Below are positions 41,130-48,192 of a stretch of 48,192 nucleotides of DNA, piece after piece. Position 1 is the first letter of the stretch. Every line of letters starts with the position of its first letter. The notes below the pieces were generated by a model. It searched no databases. It saw only the letters and a list, made by a program, of their open reading frames with translations, and was not told the origin of the DNA. The DNA is from an uncultured bacterium (lineage in GTDB: Bacteria; Patescibacteriota; Minisyncoccia; Phycocordibacterales; CAIZLB01). The stretch lies in contig CAIPFZ010000009.1 of NCBI GenBank assembly GCA_903864515.1, positions 1 through 48,192 on the forward strand. Reading direction: 5' to 3'. The translations under genes and the position numbers were made by a program.

Positions 41130-41963
41130 ATGGATCAAAAAAATACGAATGAAAATAATGTTGGAAAAAATATGGAAATTAGAAAAATAAGAAATGATGT
41201 CAATTACAAACGTGAAAGATTAGTTAGAGTAATTGTACAAATGAGAGACGGTAGAACGTCAACAGGAACTGGTTTTTTTATTAGCGAAGATGGGGAAATT
41301 TTAACATGCGCGCATGTTATTTCAGGAACGGAACTTAGAAATCTTAAGGCAATTGATTATAAAGTTGGACCAAATGCAGGGGTCAATATTGTTAATACAA
41401 ATAGTATAGAACAAGCTAATAATGTGGACCAAATAGAACATGCAAAATTCCTAAATTATCTTACGCAATCCATAATGAGCCTTCAAATTGAACTCTCAAA
41501 TGGAGAAAGAGCTATGGCTGAAATAAAAAAGATTGATGAAGAGTTTGATGTGGCGCTGATAAAAATCGTAAAAAATGAAGGGTTAGGCGTTAATGGAAAC
41601 GGAAAAGAAACACCGTTCTTTTTATTAGACGATGAATACATTCCAGAGTATGATGAATCAACTTTCTTCTGTGGTTTTCAAATGACTGGTGGATATGAGA
41701 ATCCAACTCAATATCCTTTTTCAATTAATAGAGCAGTAGTTTCTGCCATACCTTTGGTTGCTGTTGCCGGTGGAAGATACGAACATATTCAATTAAATTC
41801 TATTAATCTTGGCGGAAATAGTGGCGCTCCATTATTTATTGAAGGAAGTAATACAGTGATTGGAATGATAAATGGAAATATGAATTGGCTTACAAATATT
41901 CCGCTTTGTATTGCATATGCAACATCTTTGAAATTAATTAAAGAGAAGACGGATATTTTATAG
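41130..41963 (+). CDS. Cytosolic trypsin-like (S1/DegP-type) serine protease
   Basis: This 277-aa protein has a chymotrypsin-fold protease domain with an intact triad: H62 in LTCAHVISG, D140 in EEFDVALIKI and S231 in LGGNSGAPLF. GTGFFISEDGEILT precedes the histidine, as in DegP/HtrA-like enzymes. A ~45-residue insertion (about 75-120) lies between the His and Asp. There is no PDZ domain, signal peptide or membrane anchor, so it appears to act inside the cell. The N-terminal 30 residues are polar and charged. It sits just upstream of the two-component genes; a link to signalling is speculation. Confidence 0.87.
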   Translation: MDQKNTNENNVGKNMEIRKIRNDVNYKRERLVRVIVQMRDGRTSTGTGFFISEDGEILTCAHVISGTELRNLKAIDYKVGPNAGVNIVNTNSIEQANNVDQIEHAKFLNYLTQSIMSLQIELSNGERAMAEIKKIDEEFDVALIKIVKNEGLGVNGNGKETPFFLLDDEYIPEYDESTFFCGFQMTGGYENPTQYPFSINRAVVSAIPLVAVAGGRYEHIQLNSINLGGNSGAPLFIEGSNTVIGMINGNMNWLTNIPLCIAYATSLKLIKEKTDIL

Positions 41964-41970
41964 TACAAAA

Positions 41971-42000
41971 AAGCCCGCCACGGAAGGCCGTGGCGGGCTT
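41971..42000. terminator. Bidirectional GC-rich terminator
   Basis: AAGCCCGCCACGG pairs with CCGTGGCGGGCTT (13 bp) across AAGG. On the minus strand it is followed by TTTTTTGTA and ends the 42049 gene; on the plus strand it follows the protease gene. Confidence 0.85.
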
Positions 42001-42048
42001 CCTGGGGCGGGTTATAGTTGGCTAGATGATGTTTCTTTGCGTCAATGA

Positions 42049-42375
42049 TCAACTTTGAACAATGTTGGAATCAATGACTATCTGAACATAGCTAGGTCCG
42101 GTGGTGGCTTCAATTTTGATTTCAAAAGGATCTTCGCCACCGCAGACACATTTGAAACTACGCTTGTAGCCATTGTTTCCAATAGCAAACATATTGAGGG
42201 AGATGTTAGGCCTTGATGCCAAAGCCATAGAATTAACGTCCAGGTTGGCGAGCGTGATTTCATTAAACAAAGTATCAACCGCCGCCTTTTTCGCTTCCAA
42301 TTGATCAGGTTTACCAATTGGCATTTGATTGAAAATCCGGGCTGCATTGATAAGTTGATTCATCTTGTGTTTCAT
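42049..42375 (-). CDS. Hypothetical protein, 108 aa
   Basis: No family is recognised. The protein is small and soluble, with a helical N-terminal half (~1-45) and a beta-rich C-terminal half that includes a CVCGG motif near 76-80 and FEIKIEATTG. It belongs to the GC-richer class. A promoter-like TTGACT-N17-TACGCT lies about 110-150 nt upstream, so the mRNA would have a long leader, and a strong terminator follows. It diverges from the response regulator gene. Confidence 0.5.
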   Translation of the reverse strand: MKHKMNQLINAARIFNQMPIGKPDQLEAKKAAVDTLFNEITLANLDVNSMALASRPNISLNMFAIGNNGYKRSFKCVCGGEDPFEIKIEATTGPSYVQIVIDSNIVQS

Positions 42376-42721
42376 TGTATTACTCTGTTGTTGGTTGTTC
42401 TAAACAGCAGTCTAGTTTGTTTGACTGCATCTTTCAAGGTATGTATTTGATGTCACTTAATCATAATTAAAGCGATTCAAAAGCGTAAATACCCTTAAAG
42501 ATACAGTCAAGACCAAAAGAAAATAACTCTTCTGCAACATAAGTAACAGTCTTATTAATGAACTAAATCTGTAAAACTATACAGTAAAGTTGGGAAAAGT
42601 AAAGGGGTGTTTTTGAATTAAAATTTTCCCCAACATTATCCCCATCCCCCACTTTTTCTGCAGATTTTACACATGATGAAAATGGTTTAATATTATTATT
42701 ATCAATTTAATATATAAACAA
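42376..42721. other. Divergent intergenic region, 346 bp
   Basis: It holds the long leader of the 42049 gene (minus strand), with TTGACT-N17-TACGCT near 42480-42510, and on the other side the promoter of the regulator gene with TAATAT at 42708-42713, 8 nt before its ATG. The stretch 42560-42660 is AT-rich with a CCCC-rich patch (CCCCAACATTATCCCCATCC). No open frame is seen. Confidence 0.5.
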
Positions 42722-43399
42722 ATGAAGATACTAATTATAGAAGATGATATTTTTTTAGCACAGACAATCAAAAGGGCACTTCAAGCTTACTGCTTTAATG
42801 TTGATACTGCGCATGATGGAAAAAGCGGATCCTACATTGCAAGAATTAATAGATATGATTTGATATTATTAGATTTAATCTTACCAGACAAAAGTGGAGT
42901 TTCAGTTTGCAGAGAAATTAGAGCGGAGGGAATAAAATGTCCAATACTTATTGTATCATCGCAATCTGAGGTGCCAGATAAGGTTACAATGCTCAATGCC
43001 GGTGCAGATGATTATATTACCAAGCCATTTAATATGGAGGAGCTTGTAGCAAGAGTAAATGCGTTAATCAGAAGGCCGTATGATATATTAGAGGAGGTAA
43101 TGACATTAAATGATTTAACAATAGATACTAATACTCAAACTGTTACCAAATCTGGTGAGAATGTTTATCTAACAAGAAGAGAATATATGTTGCTAAATTG
43201 CTTTGCGAGGAATGAGGGCAGGATTCTCACAAGAGGAAGGATTCTTGAGGAAGTATGGGAAAGGGATGCAAGTCCGATGACCAATACAATAGAGACGCAT
43301 GTTAGAAATTTAAGGAAGAAGATTGAGACGGATGATAAGAGGATTATTTATACGGTGAATGGGCGGGGGTATAGGATGAGTACAAAGAAAGGTGTATAG
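42722..43399 (+). CDS. OmpR/PhoB-family response regulator
   Basis: This 225-aa regulator has a complete receiver: acid pair E7-D8-D9, phospho-acceptor D51 in LLDLILPD, a serine in IVSSQ near 79-80 and K101 in YITKPF. A winged-helix DNA-binding domain (~128-220) follows, with LTRREYMLLNCF, EVWERDASPMTNTIETHVRNLRKKI and the wing GRGYRM. It should bind direct repeats when phosphorylated, probably by the kinase encoded 245 nt downstream. TAATAT lies 8 nt before the ATG. Confidence 0.95.
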   Translation: MKILIIEDDIFLAQTIKRALQAYCFNVDTAHDGKSGSYIARINRYDLILLDLILPDKSGVSVCREIRAEGIKCPILIVSSQSEVPDKVTMLNAGADDYITKPFNMEELVARVNALIRRPYDILEEVMTLNDLTIDTNTQTVTKSGENVYLTRREYMLLNCFARNEGRILTRGRILEEVWERDASPMTNTIETHVRNLRKKIETDDKRIIYTVNGRGYRMSTKKGV

Positions 43400-43523
43400 A
43401 CTGGCAAGTGTGAGTTTTTGTGGAAGTTGTTAACCAATGGTCAGTGATGTATTCCGAAAAAATTCGGGGATTCTTTATAAAATATTTATGGAAATATAAT
43501 GTCTAGATGATAGAATGATGCAT

Positions 43524-43543
43524 GGAATACTGTCGAGTATTCC
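43524..43543 (+). other. Perfect 8-bp hairpin between regulator and kinase genes
   Basis: GGAATACT-gtcg-AGTATTCC lies 124 nt after the regulator stop. TTCAAATTTTT follows 7 nt later. It may be a weak terminator for the regulator or an operator upstream of the kinase. Confidence 0.45.
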
Positions 43544-43644
43544 CAATTGTTCAAATTTTTGTATTCTGGTTCTTAGGTTTTAAATGTTAGATTCTATAAG
43601 TCACAATAGAGTCTAACAACTTACAACTTAAAACAGCAAAAGAG

Positions 43645-45045
43645 ATGTATGCAATCAAAAAACAATCATTCTTCCAAACAAATAAGAGTGAAAATTTAAA
43701 AAGGAAAAAATGCATACTGATTATGCTATGCTTTAGTATGACATCTTTTTTATCACTACTGCTAATTCTTTTAACGTATTCCTTATATATAAATGGAATA
43801 AAATATACGGGGATGTCATTTTGGATTTTACTTTTATTTACATTAACAAGTTTCTTTTCACTGTTACTTTCTCACAAAGATAAATTATTATCTAGTACTA
43901 TAATCATATTCTCATTAATCTATATTTGTATATTTTATGGATCTATCAGCTGGGGAGCTGACTTGCCTACAATACTAATAGCTCTATTTGTAACTGTTTT
44001 AATGTCAGGGATACTGATAAACTCAAGAACTGGACTACTCACAGCCGTGATATTATCTGTTCACATATTCATTTTTTATTACCTTGCCTCCCATCAAATC
44101 ATAACCCCAAACCATTCTTGGAAAAACGACACCTTCAATCTCCTTGATGTCATAGAATACTCCTCCCTCCTCATCTTCGCCGCCCTCTTCTCCTGGCTCT
44201 CCAACAGCCAACTGGAGAAAACCCTTATAAAATATAAAGAATCTGAGGCTCTTCTCCAACATGAAAAAGAGAATCTGGAAATAAAAGTCAAAGAAAGAAC
44301 AGAAGAAATCAAAGCTCTCCAAATTGAAAAAATAAACTCCATGTACCGTCTGGTAGAATTTGGAAGAATATCCTCCGGCCTATTTCATGACATAATGAGT
44401 CCCCTAACAAACATCACTCTAAATTTACAAATGCTTAAAATTGACGAGGTGAAGGAGGAAATAAAGAACTTGACCCCATCGATCAAAAAAATAGATAATT
44501 TAATTACTCAATCAAGAAAGCATATCAAAATTGATAACACTTACACACATTTTGATGTAGGCGAGGAGATTACGTCTGTAATGGAGATACTAAAATCCAA
44601 GGCAATTAGTAATGGAGTGAAATTAATATTCCCAATCAAAAACTTAAGCGCAAGATTATATGGCTCCCAAACTCTCTTCTCTCACATCATTATGAACCTC
44701 CTATCAAATGGAATTGATGCATACAGCACAGAATCAAAAACAAAAAATAAATTAGTAATAATTAAAATAAAGCGATCAATTCAAGACTCCTCCACACTAT
44801 ATATAAAAGTATCAGACAATGGCGAAGGCATCTCGCCAGAATTAATTAAAAACATCTTTGAACCTTTTTTTACAACAAAACAAGAGCGAGGGTGTGGTAT
44901 TGGATTATCATCGACAAAACACATTTTGGAAAAATATTTTAATGGCTCAATTAGCGTGAGAAGTATGTTGGGAAAAGGAACTACTTTTACAATGTCAATT
45001 CCCCTGTCAATAATTGAACGTAAGACAACCCACAGTAACTCTTGA
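43645..45045 (+). CDS. Six-TM sensor histidine kinase
   Basis: This 466-aa kinase has about six membrane segments (~22-48, 58-76, 82-100, 104-125, 130-150, 168-186) with little loop sequence, so sensing is probably intramembrane. A coiled coil at ~192-235 leads to the H box with H248 in SSGLFHDIMSPLTN. The ATPase domain has the N box IIMNLLSNGIDAY, the G1 box SDNGEGIS, the F box FEPFFTTKQ and the G2 box GCGIGLS. The FHDIMSPLT H box is close to the HPK4/HisKA-like type. Its partner is the OmpR-type regulator upstream. Three receiver-like genes follow. Confidence 0.93.
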   Translation: MYAIKKQSFFQTNKSENLKRKKCILIMLCFSMTSFLSLLLILLTYSLYINGIKYTGMSFWILLLFTLTSFFSLLLSHKDKLLSSTIIIFSLIYICIFYGSISWGADLPTILIALFVTVLMSGILINSRTGLLTAVILSVHIFIFYYLASHQIITPNHSWKNDTFNLLDVIEYSSLLIFAALFSWLSNSQLEKTLIKYKESEALLQHEKENLEIKVKERTEEIKALQIEKINSMYRLVEFGRISSGLFHDIMSPLTNITLNLQMLKIDEVKEEIKNLTPSIKKIDNLITQSRKHIKIDNTYTHFDVGEEITSVMEILKSKAISNGVKLIFPIKNLSARLYGSQTLFSHIIMNLLSNGIDAYSTESKTKNKLVIIKIKRSIQDSSTLYIKVSDNGEGISPELIKNIFEPFFTTKQERGCGIGLSSTKHILEKYFNGSISVRSMLGKGTTFTMSIPLSIIERKTTHSNS

Positions 45046-45075
45046 TGAAAACAAAATAGCACGGTAAATCTATAT

Positions 45076-45104
45076 TTGTATAGCCCCCAAAATCATGCTA
45101 TCCT
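45076..45104 (+). promoter_or_regulatory. Promoter of receiver-like gene 1 (TTGTAT-N17-TATCCT)
   Basis: Shares the 17-nt spacing and flanking bases with the promoters at 46293 and 46990. Downstream GGACCAGG and CTATTGAAATATCC match the leader of gene 3. Transcription would start near 45111, giving a leader of about 74 nt. Confidence 0.55.
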
Positions 45105-45184
45105 TTTCCTCGGACCAGGAAACCTATTGAAATATCCAAGGTCAATCCCCAATCAAAACACCCAAACCCCAGAAATACTAGATT

Positions 45185-45664
45185 ATGTCAGAACCAAAAG
45201 CAGTGCTCATGCTATATGCATGCAGCTATCCTGAAAATGCGGATCATGTCCTTACAAGACTATCTGAAGAACCCGATCTTCTCAGCACCAAATGCAAAGA
45301 CGCCTTCACCTTCTTAACTCACTGCAATGCCGGTAGTGACGCCTTTGAATTTGACGTCGTCGTCATTAACGGCCGTGTACACGCCGGTAGTAGCGTAAAG
45401 GACCAAATTCAAATTGACGACGGTGACGTGGTTAATGAATTAAACTTGTGGGGTTGTCTTCGGATTAAACATACCAAAACCCCAGTTGTCGCGATTGTCT
45501 CACTTGGAGAGACTTTCAAAAAAATGGATCGAATACAAGACCCCGCCCTTGACATGAAGTACCGTATGGATACGAGCCCTGAGCAAGTAGATGAATCCAT
45601 AATCTTCACCCTTGAGAAATTTTTTCCCAAAAGATTCACTCGAAGGGACAGTTGTGGAAGCTAA
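45185..45664 (+). CDS. Receiver-like protein 1 (Asn at the phospho-acceptor position)
   Basis: This 159-aa protein has the alternating alpha/beta layout of a CheY-type receiver. Strand beta-1 is AVLMLYAC, without the usual acid pair. Strand beta-3 is DVVVINGRVHAG with N62 where the Asp belongs, beta-4 is PVVAIVSLG, and the final helix ends LEKFFPK. It shares with the proteins at 46385 and 47089 a C-A pattern near 37-41, the D-h-h-h-x-[DNT]-x2-[LV]-H-x-G signature, a DP dipeptide near 120 and a C-terminal FFP or similar. It has no output domain. Phosphorylation at the usual site is not expected. Confidence 0.62.
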   Translation: MSEPKAVLMLYACSYPENADHVLTRLSEEPDLLSTKCKDAFTFLTHCNAGSDAFEFDVVVINGRVHAGSSVKDQIQIDDGDVVNELNLWGCLRIKHTKTPVVAIVSLGETFKKMDRIQDPALDMKYRMDTSPEQVDESIIFTLEKFFPKRFTRRDSCGS

Positions 45665-45751
45665 TACCTGCCAGCCAACCAAAAGGCTTGAGGTATTCAA
45701 TTCGCAGTCACACACAAACCGCCACACACCAACCTCGCATGAAAAACAGAG

Positions 45752-45798
45752 AAGCCTCGCCTAACGGCATCTTCTCAACGTTTTCAGGTGAGGCTTTT
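45752..45798 (+). terminator. Terminator of receiver-like gene 1
   Basis: AAGCCTCGCCT pairs with AGGTGAGGCTT (one mismatch) around a 23-nt loop, followed by TTCT. Confidence 0.7.
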
Positions 45799-45813
45799 CT
45801 ATATATAAAAACG

Positions 45814-45849
45814 ACGCCGGCAGACTGTAGCCTGCGCGGCGTTTTTTTT
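45814..45849. terminator. Second, bidirectional terminator
   Basis: ACGCCG-g-CAG pairs with CTG-c-CGGCGT (one bulge) and is followed by TTTTTTTG on the plus strand. On the minus strand CGTCGTTTTTATAT follows, serving the 45877 gene. Confidence 0.8.
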
Positions 45850-45876
45850 GTTTTTGATTCCTTGTAAAATCAGCCT

Positions 45877-46164
45877 CTAACACAACGGTCTGTTGCGCAG
45901 ACGACAAATGCCTACAATCAAGCCGATAATGGCAGCGATGGCAAATAACACAACGGTCATCAAATTACTGATTGCCAGTTTGTATTGTCCGATAATGCAA
46001 CCCAGAGGGCAAAGTACAAAAACAACGGACATAAACAGAAAGATTGGCAGTCCCAAACTACCGTCCTCCTCGCCAAGACTAAATGCAAATCGATTAGAAA
46101 GATTTGCAGTCAAGACTAGTAGTAACGCAAAAATAACATAAAAGATACATTCGTAATAATTCAT
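45877..46164 (-). CDS. Small membrane protein, 95 aa, unknown
   Basis: The product has three hydrophobic segments (~5-22, ~38-57 and ~65-85) with a short charged loop after the first (LGEEDGS) and a basic C-terminus (CRLRNRPLC). The ATG at 46164 is preferred over an upstream alternative start at 46191. It lies in the opposite direction between receiver-like genes 1 and 2 and shares a bidirectional terminator with gene 1. No family is recognised. Confidence 0.5.
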   Translation of the reverse strand: MNYYECIFYVIFALLLVLTANLSNRFAFSLGEEDGSLGLPIFLFMSVVFVLCPLGCIIGQYKLAISNLMTVVLFAIAAIIGLIVGICRLRNRPLC

Positions 46165-46292
46165 TTCAGTAACACTTTGGAGGTTTAGCAATTGATCCCC
46201 TGCAATCTAATCCCCAGCACCTGCCGAAGACTTAAATTACATAACATTTTGAAGGACCAAAACAGACCATACAATACATCATAATCCCCTAT

Positions 46293-46321
46293 TTGTACAG
46301 TTTTCAAAAGCATGATAATCT
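46293..46321 (+). promoter_or_regulatory. Promoter of receiver-like gene 2 (TTGTAC-N17-TAATCT)
   Basis: TTGTACAGTTTT...GATAATCT and the following TTCTTGGACTAG are shared almost base for base with the promoter at 46990. Start near 46328, leader about 57 nt. Confidence 0.65.
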
Positions 46322-46384
46322 TGTTCTTGGACTAGAGAATTTCCAATACAGTCTACAACCCCAACCCTAGAAATACCTGAAATT

Positions 46385-46879
46385 ATGAAACCGGAAAGTA
46401 AAAAACCCTTTATCGTATTCGCTTACACTGATGAGCGTTACTATTTAGAGGAGACCATCAGAAGACTAAAAGAAGACCCAAACATTAAGGTGGTCTTCTG
46501 CAGAAACGCGAGTGAAATCATGTTCAATACCACCGCAGACACAGCAAGGCCAGATATCATTATCACCGACGCGAGCCTTCATCAAGGAGACCAACTCGAA
46601 TACGGTGACGCCATTCCAGTGGTGGCTTTGTATGAGATGATTCGAAAGACTAAACCACCTATTATCCCCATTGTGTTTTATAGCACCCGCATGATGGGCA
46701 TGATACACATCATGCGCGATGCATCTGGCGATTCAAACCTCATGATCATCAAAGCGGAAGAGTCAGCGGAGAAATCTATGGCAAAGGATGTATTTGACGC
46801 GATAGAGTACTTCTGCCCTACCGCCAAAGAAGATCCTTTTTCATTATCCAAGCCCTTTCCTGACGGATGGGAAGGATAG
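46385..46879 (+). CDS. Receiver-like protein 2 (Asp retained)
   Basis: This 164-aa receiver-like protein is the least degenerate of the three. Strand beta-1 PFIVFAYTDE carries D16-E17 near the acid-pair position. Strand beta-3 DIIITDASLHQGD has D62 at the phospho-acceptor place, IPIVFYSTR gives Ser/Thr after beta-4, and MIIKAEES supplies the conserved lysine. An alpha-helix near the C-terminus ends AIEYFCP. It could therefore still accept phosphate, for example from the kinase at 43645. There is no output domain; it may act by binding another protein. Same promoter and leader as the other two copies. Confidence 0.65.
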   Translation: MKPESKKPFIVFAYTDERYYLEETIRRLKEDPNIKVVFCRNASEIMFNTTADTARPDIIITDASLHQGDQLEYGDAIPVVALYEMIRKTKPPIIPIVFYSTRMMGMIHIMRDASGDSNLMIIKAEESAEKSMAKDVFDAIEYFCPTAKEDPFSLSKPFPDGWEG

Positions 46880-46909
46880 GAGAGAATTTTCTCCAGGAGT
46901 CCTCCCCTG

Positions 46910-46964
46910 CCCCGATTCAAACCAAAGAAGCTCCGCTTCTCGTTTGAATCGGGGCTTCTTTATT
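46910..46964 (+). terminator. Terminator of receiver-like gene 2
   Basis: CCCCGATTCAAAC pairs perfectly with GTTTGAATCGGGG around an inner AGAAG/CTTCT stem. The tail is CTTCTTTATT. Confidence 0.9.
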
Positions 46965-46989
46965 CCATTATCTTTTCCTAAAAAAACTA

Positions 46990-47018
46990 TTGTACAGTTT
47001 TATAAATCGTGATAATCT
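46990..47018 (+). promoter_or_regulatory. Promoter of receiver-like gene 3 (TTGTAC-N17-TAATCT)
   Basis: Near-identical to the promoter at 46293, with the same hexamers, 17-nt spacer and TTCTTGGACTAG just after the -10. CTATTGAAATGTCC further on matches the leader of gene 1. Start near 47025, leader about 64 nt. Confidence 0.65.
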
Positions 47019-47088
47019 CTTTCTTGGACTAGAAATCTATTGAAATGTCCGAGTCACAATCAAAACACAGCACAGAAAGACAATAACC

Positions 47089-47577
47089 ATGAACAACGCA
47101 AGAATTCCCGCCATGCTATTTGCACACAATGCTACACCGTACTCAGACTTAGCCCTTGCGGTATTGAATGCAAGGAACGATCTGTTTGTAGCAACCTGCA
47201 ATAACGCAAGAAGTGCGCTCCACTGCATTGATAGCAACAAAGAAAATGGACCAGATATCATCATCGTCACAAATCAACTGCATCACGGCGATGAATTGTC
47301 CCCCGATGTTACCAACAACAGACAACGTACTGGTGAAGCAATATACGCCAGAGTACGTATGATTCCTGGTCATGAAAGTACACCGGTCATCATCGTTACA
47401 ATGCGTAGTGAGGAAATTCATCACCTAGAAAACCTCAACGACCCAAATTTGACAGCTATCCTTGCTGACACATTTGCGATCGATACCGCAATCACAGGTA
47501 CAATACAGAGATTCTTCCCCAACTGGGGTGAACCACTTATTCCCTGTGAGGAGGTGGTGTTGGATACCGCTACGTGA
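47089..47577 (+). CDS. Receiver-like protein 3 (Thr at the phospho-acceptor position)
   Basis: This 162-aa protein is a paralog of the two upstream. The shared signature is DIIIVTNQLHHGD with T61 in place of the acceptor Asp. PVIIVTMRS follows as beta-4, and the C-terminal helix ends IQRFFPNW. The acid pair (FAHNA) and the conserved lysine (AILADTF) are also missing, so it should not be phosphorylated in the normal way. DP near 121 and the central Arg-rich helix match copies 1 and 2. It may bind the same partner constitutively. Confidence 0.62.
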   Translation: MNNARIPAMLFAHNATPYSDLALAVLNARNDLFVATCNNARSALHCIDSNKENGPDIIIVTNQLHHGDELSPDVTNNRQRTGEAIYARVRMIPGHESTPVIIVTMRSEEIHHLENLNDPNLTAILADTFAIDTAITGTIQRFFPNWGEPLIPCEEVVLDTAT

Positions 47578-47607
47578 AGAATTGTTCAAAATCAGTAAAC
47601 CAATATA

Positions 47608-47668
47608 CCTCGCTTGAATAAATGACGCCTTTATGGTTTTTGTTTATTTCAAGCGAGGCTTTGTTTTA
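47608..47668 (+). terminator. Terminator of receiver-like gene 3
   Basis: CCTCGCTTGAATAAA pairs with TTTATTTCAAGCGAGG (one bulge), followed by CTTTGTTTT. Confidence 0.85.
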
Positions 47669-47710
47669 TAAAATTTAAAAAATAAAACTATACAAGTAGA
47701 CCTGTAGTGA

Positions 47711-47716
47711 TATAAT
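47711..47716 (+). promoter_or_regulatory. -10 box (TATAAT) of the right-end prepilin gene
   Basis: Perfect TATAAT, 9 nt before the ATG at 47726. Confidence 0.55.
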
Positions 47717-47725
47717 TAAATCACT

Positions 47726-48192
47726 ATGAATTTAAAATATTTTAAACATGATATTTCAAGAAATAAAAAAGTGATTGAGTATAAAAAAGCTTTTACATTA
47801 ATTGAAATACTTGTAGTTGTTGCGATCATCTCTCTAATATCGGCACTGGTTGTAAATAGTCTATCAGAAGCAAAAATGAAGGGTAATGATGAGAAGATTG
47901 CACAAGACTTAAGTCAGTTTAGAACTGCTGTTGATATGTATTTTAATGATAATCAGGAGTACCCTGTAAACCCTGCATTATCTACAAATCATAAGGACTC
48001 CAAGACAGCAAATGGAGGTACAGATTTCTGGGGTAATAAACTGGCATTCTTCACAAAGAAAGCGAGTGCTGCCGTCAATCACACTATAAGTCCACTTTGT
48101 GCAAACTTTGATAATATATCTGCATTATTGGTTCAAAGAAAATATCTATCAGCAATTCCTGTTCACCCATATGACAATGACGCACAAGGTAT
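47726..48192 (+). CDS. Type IV prepilin (partial, runs off the window)
   Basis: The open frame continues to the last base with no stop (155 codons seen). It starts with a 22-residue basic leader and then KKA|FTLIEILVV, the prepilin peptidase site with Ala instead of Gly at -1, Glu at +5 (E27) and a hydrophobic helix to about residue 47. The head contains DMYFNDNQEYP, the typical alpha-1 C-terminal half of major pilin-like and pseudopilin proteins, and one cysteine. It lies outside the pilus operon at 25-29 kb but could supply its major subunit. Confidence 0.88.
   Translation, partial: MNLKYFKHDISRNKKVIEYKKAFTLIEILVVVAIISLISALVVNSLSEAKMKGNDEKIAQDLSQFRTAVDMYFNDNQEYPVNPALSTNHKDSKTANGGTDFWGNKLAFFTKKASAAVNHTISPLCANFDNISALLVQRKYLSAIPVHPYDNDAQG

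Overview
The window looks like a contig from an ultra-small Patescibacteria (CPR) genome of Parcubacteria type. This is inferred from gene content and style, not from a marker phylogeny. The sequence is AT-rich and tightly packed. It mixes housekeeping genes (rsgA, dnaX without a tau tail, dus, truB, eno, gpmI, tRNA-Gln) with many small unrecognised proteins. It also carries a compact type IV pilus operon, a DsbA/DsbB pair and one giant secreted protein. The standard code applies: UGA is used as a normal stop.

Layout. 1-6.1 kb: NUDIX and HIT hydrolases, an S41 peptidase, a small HExxH protein, a 54-aa basic protein behind a possible leader peptide, a YdjM-like membrane protein, dapA and rsgA. 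6.2-14.4 kb is an accessory island, almost all on the minus strand. It holds two more HExxH proteins, a GT2 glycosyltransferase coupled to a C39-like protein split by an in-frame UGA, an anchored protein, an operon of SET-domain protein, nucleotidyltransferase and unknown protein, an EgtD-like methyltransferase and DsbB. Copies of an intergenic repeat sit just upstream of several of these genes. 14.4-24 kb: a hairpin-rich spacer, an idi plus polyprenyl-synthetase-like operon, tRNA-Gln, a candidate small RNA, dnaX, dus, a HAD phosphatase and the eno-gpmI pair. 24-31.5 kb: an InlB-type repeat protein, a coiled-coil protein, the pilus operon (pilB, pilC, a sensor-like or tip-like protein, a prepilin), truB, a YprB-like nuclease and DsbA. 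31.7-40.05 kb: a 2789-aa secreted protein with three seven-repeat BNR-type beta-propellers. 40.3-47.6 kb is a signalling region: membrane protein, cytosolic trypsin-like protease, OmpR-type regulator, six-TM histidine kinase, and three paralogous receiver-like proteins with the same promoter and leader. A prepilin gene runs off the right end.

How it fits together. DsbB and membrane-anchored DsbA could oxidise the cysteine pairs of the giant surface protein, and the pilus genes supply the other surface structure. The kinase and regulator sit beside three receiver-like proteins whose phospho-acceptor position is Asp, Asn and Thr respectively. That array is the best candidate for an undescribed signalling system.

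Two gene styles are visible. Most AT-rich genes have a TATAAT-like box only 6-9 nt before the start codon and no Shine-Dalgarno, which implies leaderless mRNAs. A second set (dapA, the HAD gene, 18.1 kb, 40.3 kb, 42.0 kb and the three receiver-like genes) is more GC-rich, and most of its members have strong GC-rich terminators; the receiver-like genes in particular have long leaders.
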